Shown: piece by piece, positions 63,452-64,000 of the stretch
Layout: each line of letters opens with the position of its first letter
Position numbering within the stretch: position 1 is the first letter of the stretch
Assembly (NCBI RefSeq): GCF_001592825.1
Contig: NZ_LTZG01000011.1
Location: forward strand, 186,001-250,000
Source of the DNA: Planococcus maritimus
GTDB lineage: Bacteria > Bacillota > Bacilli > Bacillales_A > Planococcaceae
DNA length: 64,000 nt
Direction: 5' to 3'
Program-made: the position numbers and the translations under genes
The notes under the pieces: model-generated
Database searches by the model: none
What the model saw: only the letters and a program-made list of their open reading frames with translations
What the model was told of the DNA's origin: nothing

Positions 63452-64000
63452 TTACTCTGCTGCAGTGATCTGGTAGATCGAACCGCCATCCGTGCTGGCA
63501 ATAAGTGCGCCGTCTTCTGTGACAAGAATGTCGCGGAAACGTTCGACTTCATCAGTCAATAGACGTTCTTCGCCGACGATCATATCGTCTTCAACAACGA
63601 CACGGACAATATAGTTCGGCGCTAAGCCACCGATGAACATATTGTTCTCCCATTCAGGAATGGCGTCATTGTCATAGAATGACATGCCACTTGGCGCACT
63701 CGTTGGATCCCAATAATATCTTGGTTCCACAAAGCCTTGCTCCTCGTGTTCTGAAACGCCATCATTAACGAATTCACCAGAGTATTCGAGGCCATAAGAA
63801 ACAACTGGCCATCCATAGTTATTGCCTGGTTCAATGATATTCAATTCGTCCCCAGCTTGCGGGCCGAATTCGACAATCCATAAGTCGCCTGTTGCCGGGT
63901 TATAGTCGATACCTTGAATATTGCGGTGACCGTAGCTGTAAATGCCATCGAGCGCGTCTTCATCTTCCACAAACGGGTTCGACTCGACTGGTTCTCCGTC
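63452..64000 (-). CDS. Sugar dehydrogenase of the PQQ-dependent (GDH/sorbosone) type, partial
   Basis: The final 182 residues of a protein whose start lies beyond the right edge. GIYSYGHRNIQGIDYNPATGDLWIVEFGPQAGDELNIIEPGNNYGWP (pieces) is the quinoprotein glucose/sorbosone dehydrogenase signature with the substrate/calcium loop, followed by APSGMSFYDNDAIPEWENNMFIGGL and a final propeller blade (RFRDILVTEDGALIASTDGGSIYQI). Members of the family often carry a signal peptide, but the N-terminus is not visible. The real reaction (aldose oxidation) is inferred from the family. Confidence 0.88.
   Translation of the reverse strand, partial: DGEPVESNPFVEDEDALDGIYSYGHRNIQGIDYNPATGDLWIVEFGPQAGDELNIIEPGNNYGWPVVSYGLEYSGEFVNDGVSEHEEQGFVEPRYYWDPTSAPSGMSFYDNDAIPEWENNMFIGGLAPNYIVRVVVEDDMIVGEERLLTDEVERFRDILVTEDGALIASTDGGSIYQITAAE

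Overview
The window looks like chromosomal DNA of a mesophilic Bacillales bacterium. The Planococcaceae (Planococcus type) are my best guess, by inference from gene types and moderate GC; no rRNA marker is present. The case rests on strong AGGAGG-type ribosome sites with ATG, GTG and TTG starts, Gram-positive control elements (a GlcT antiterminator target, a NagR operator, a cre box, a GlpP-type leader) and B. subtilis-like gene sets. I see no tRNA, rRNA, prophage, IS transposase or CRISPR array. The window begins next to an unidentified + strand gene end and stops inside a sugar dehydrogenase gene.

Layout. 0.2-4.3 kb: heterodimeric ABC exporter with its MarR regulator. 4.4-8.5 kb: GAF-GAF-PAS-GGDEF-EAL c-di-GMP protein and an unknown exported protein. 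8.9-12.8 kb: adenine deaminase, a quinone-reductase-like dehydrogenase and a SIS-domain protein. 12.9-17.5 kb: N-acetylglucosamine operon (nagP, nagA, nagB, nagR) with an operator before nagP. 17.8-21.8 kb: glcT, its RNA target, ptsG and a phosphatase/nuclease-fold protein. 22.2-31.7 kb: oxidoreductase, CstA carrier, NAD-binding protein, glutamate-synthase-like protein, VWA protein, macro-domain protein, and a 3-hydroxybutyrate dehydrogenase/GntP permease pair. 32.1-34.7 kb: glpF-glpK with a regulated leader. 34.8-47.7 kb: stress and housekeeping enzymes, a UvrA paralogue, an aromatic-acid-exporter-like protein and a large secreted M14 peptidase. 48.1-57.3 kb: amidase, a predicted type I toxin-antitoxin module, SWIM protein, purine permease and two overlapping glycosyltransferase genes. 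57.6-64 kb: short-chain fatty acid carrier, SDR, FAD monooxygenase, small unknowns and the sugar dehydrogenase.

The physiological theme is carbon scavenging under catabolite control (GlcNAc, glucose, glycerol, hydroxybutyrate, fatty acids, purines) plus stress and export functions.

Two things stand out. First, a roughly 22-bp sequence (AATTGTGT, two variable bases, GCACAGGGACA) occurs 35 times in intergenic DNA, mostly as direct pairs whose start-to-start distance is 65, 76-77 or 87 bp. In ten genes it lies 0-16 bp after the stop codon, always in the same orientation relative to the gene. Second, at 49.9-50.2 kb a 36-residue holin-like toxin gene has a hairpin over its ribosome site and a convergent antisense RNA with its own promoter and terminator, overlapping the toxin 3' end. 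This matches type I toxin-antitoxin architecture and is too short for ordinary gene calling.
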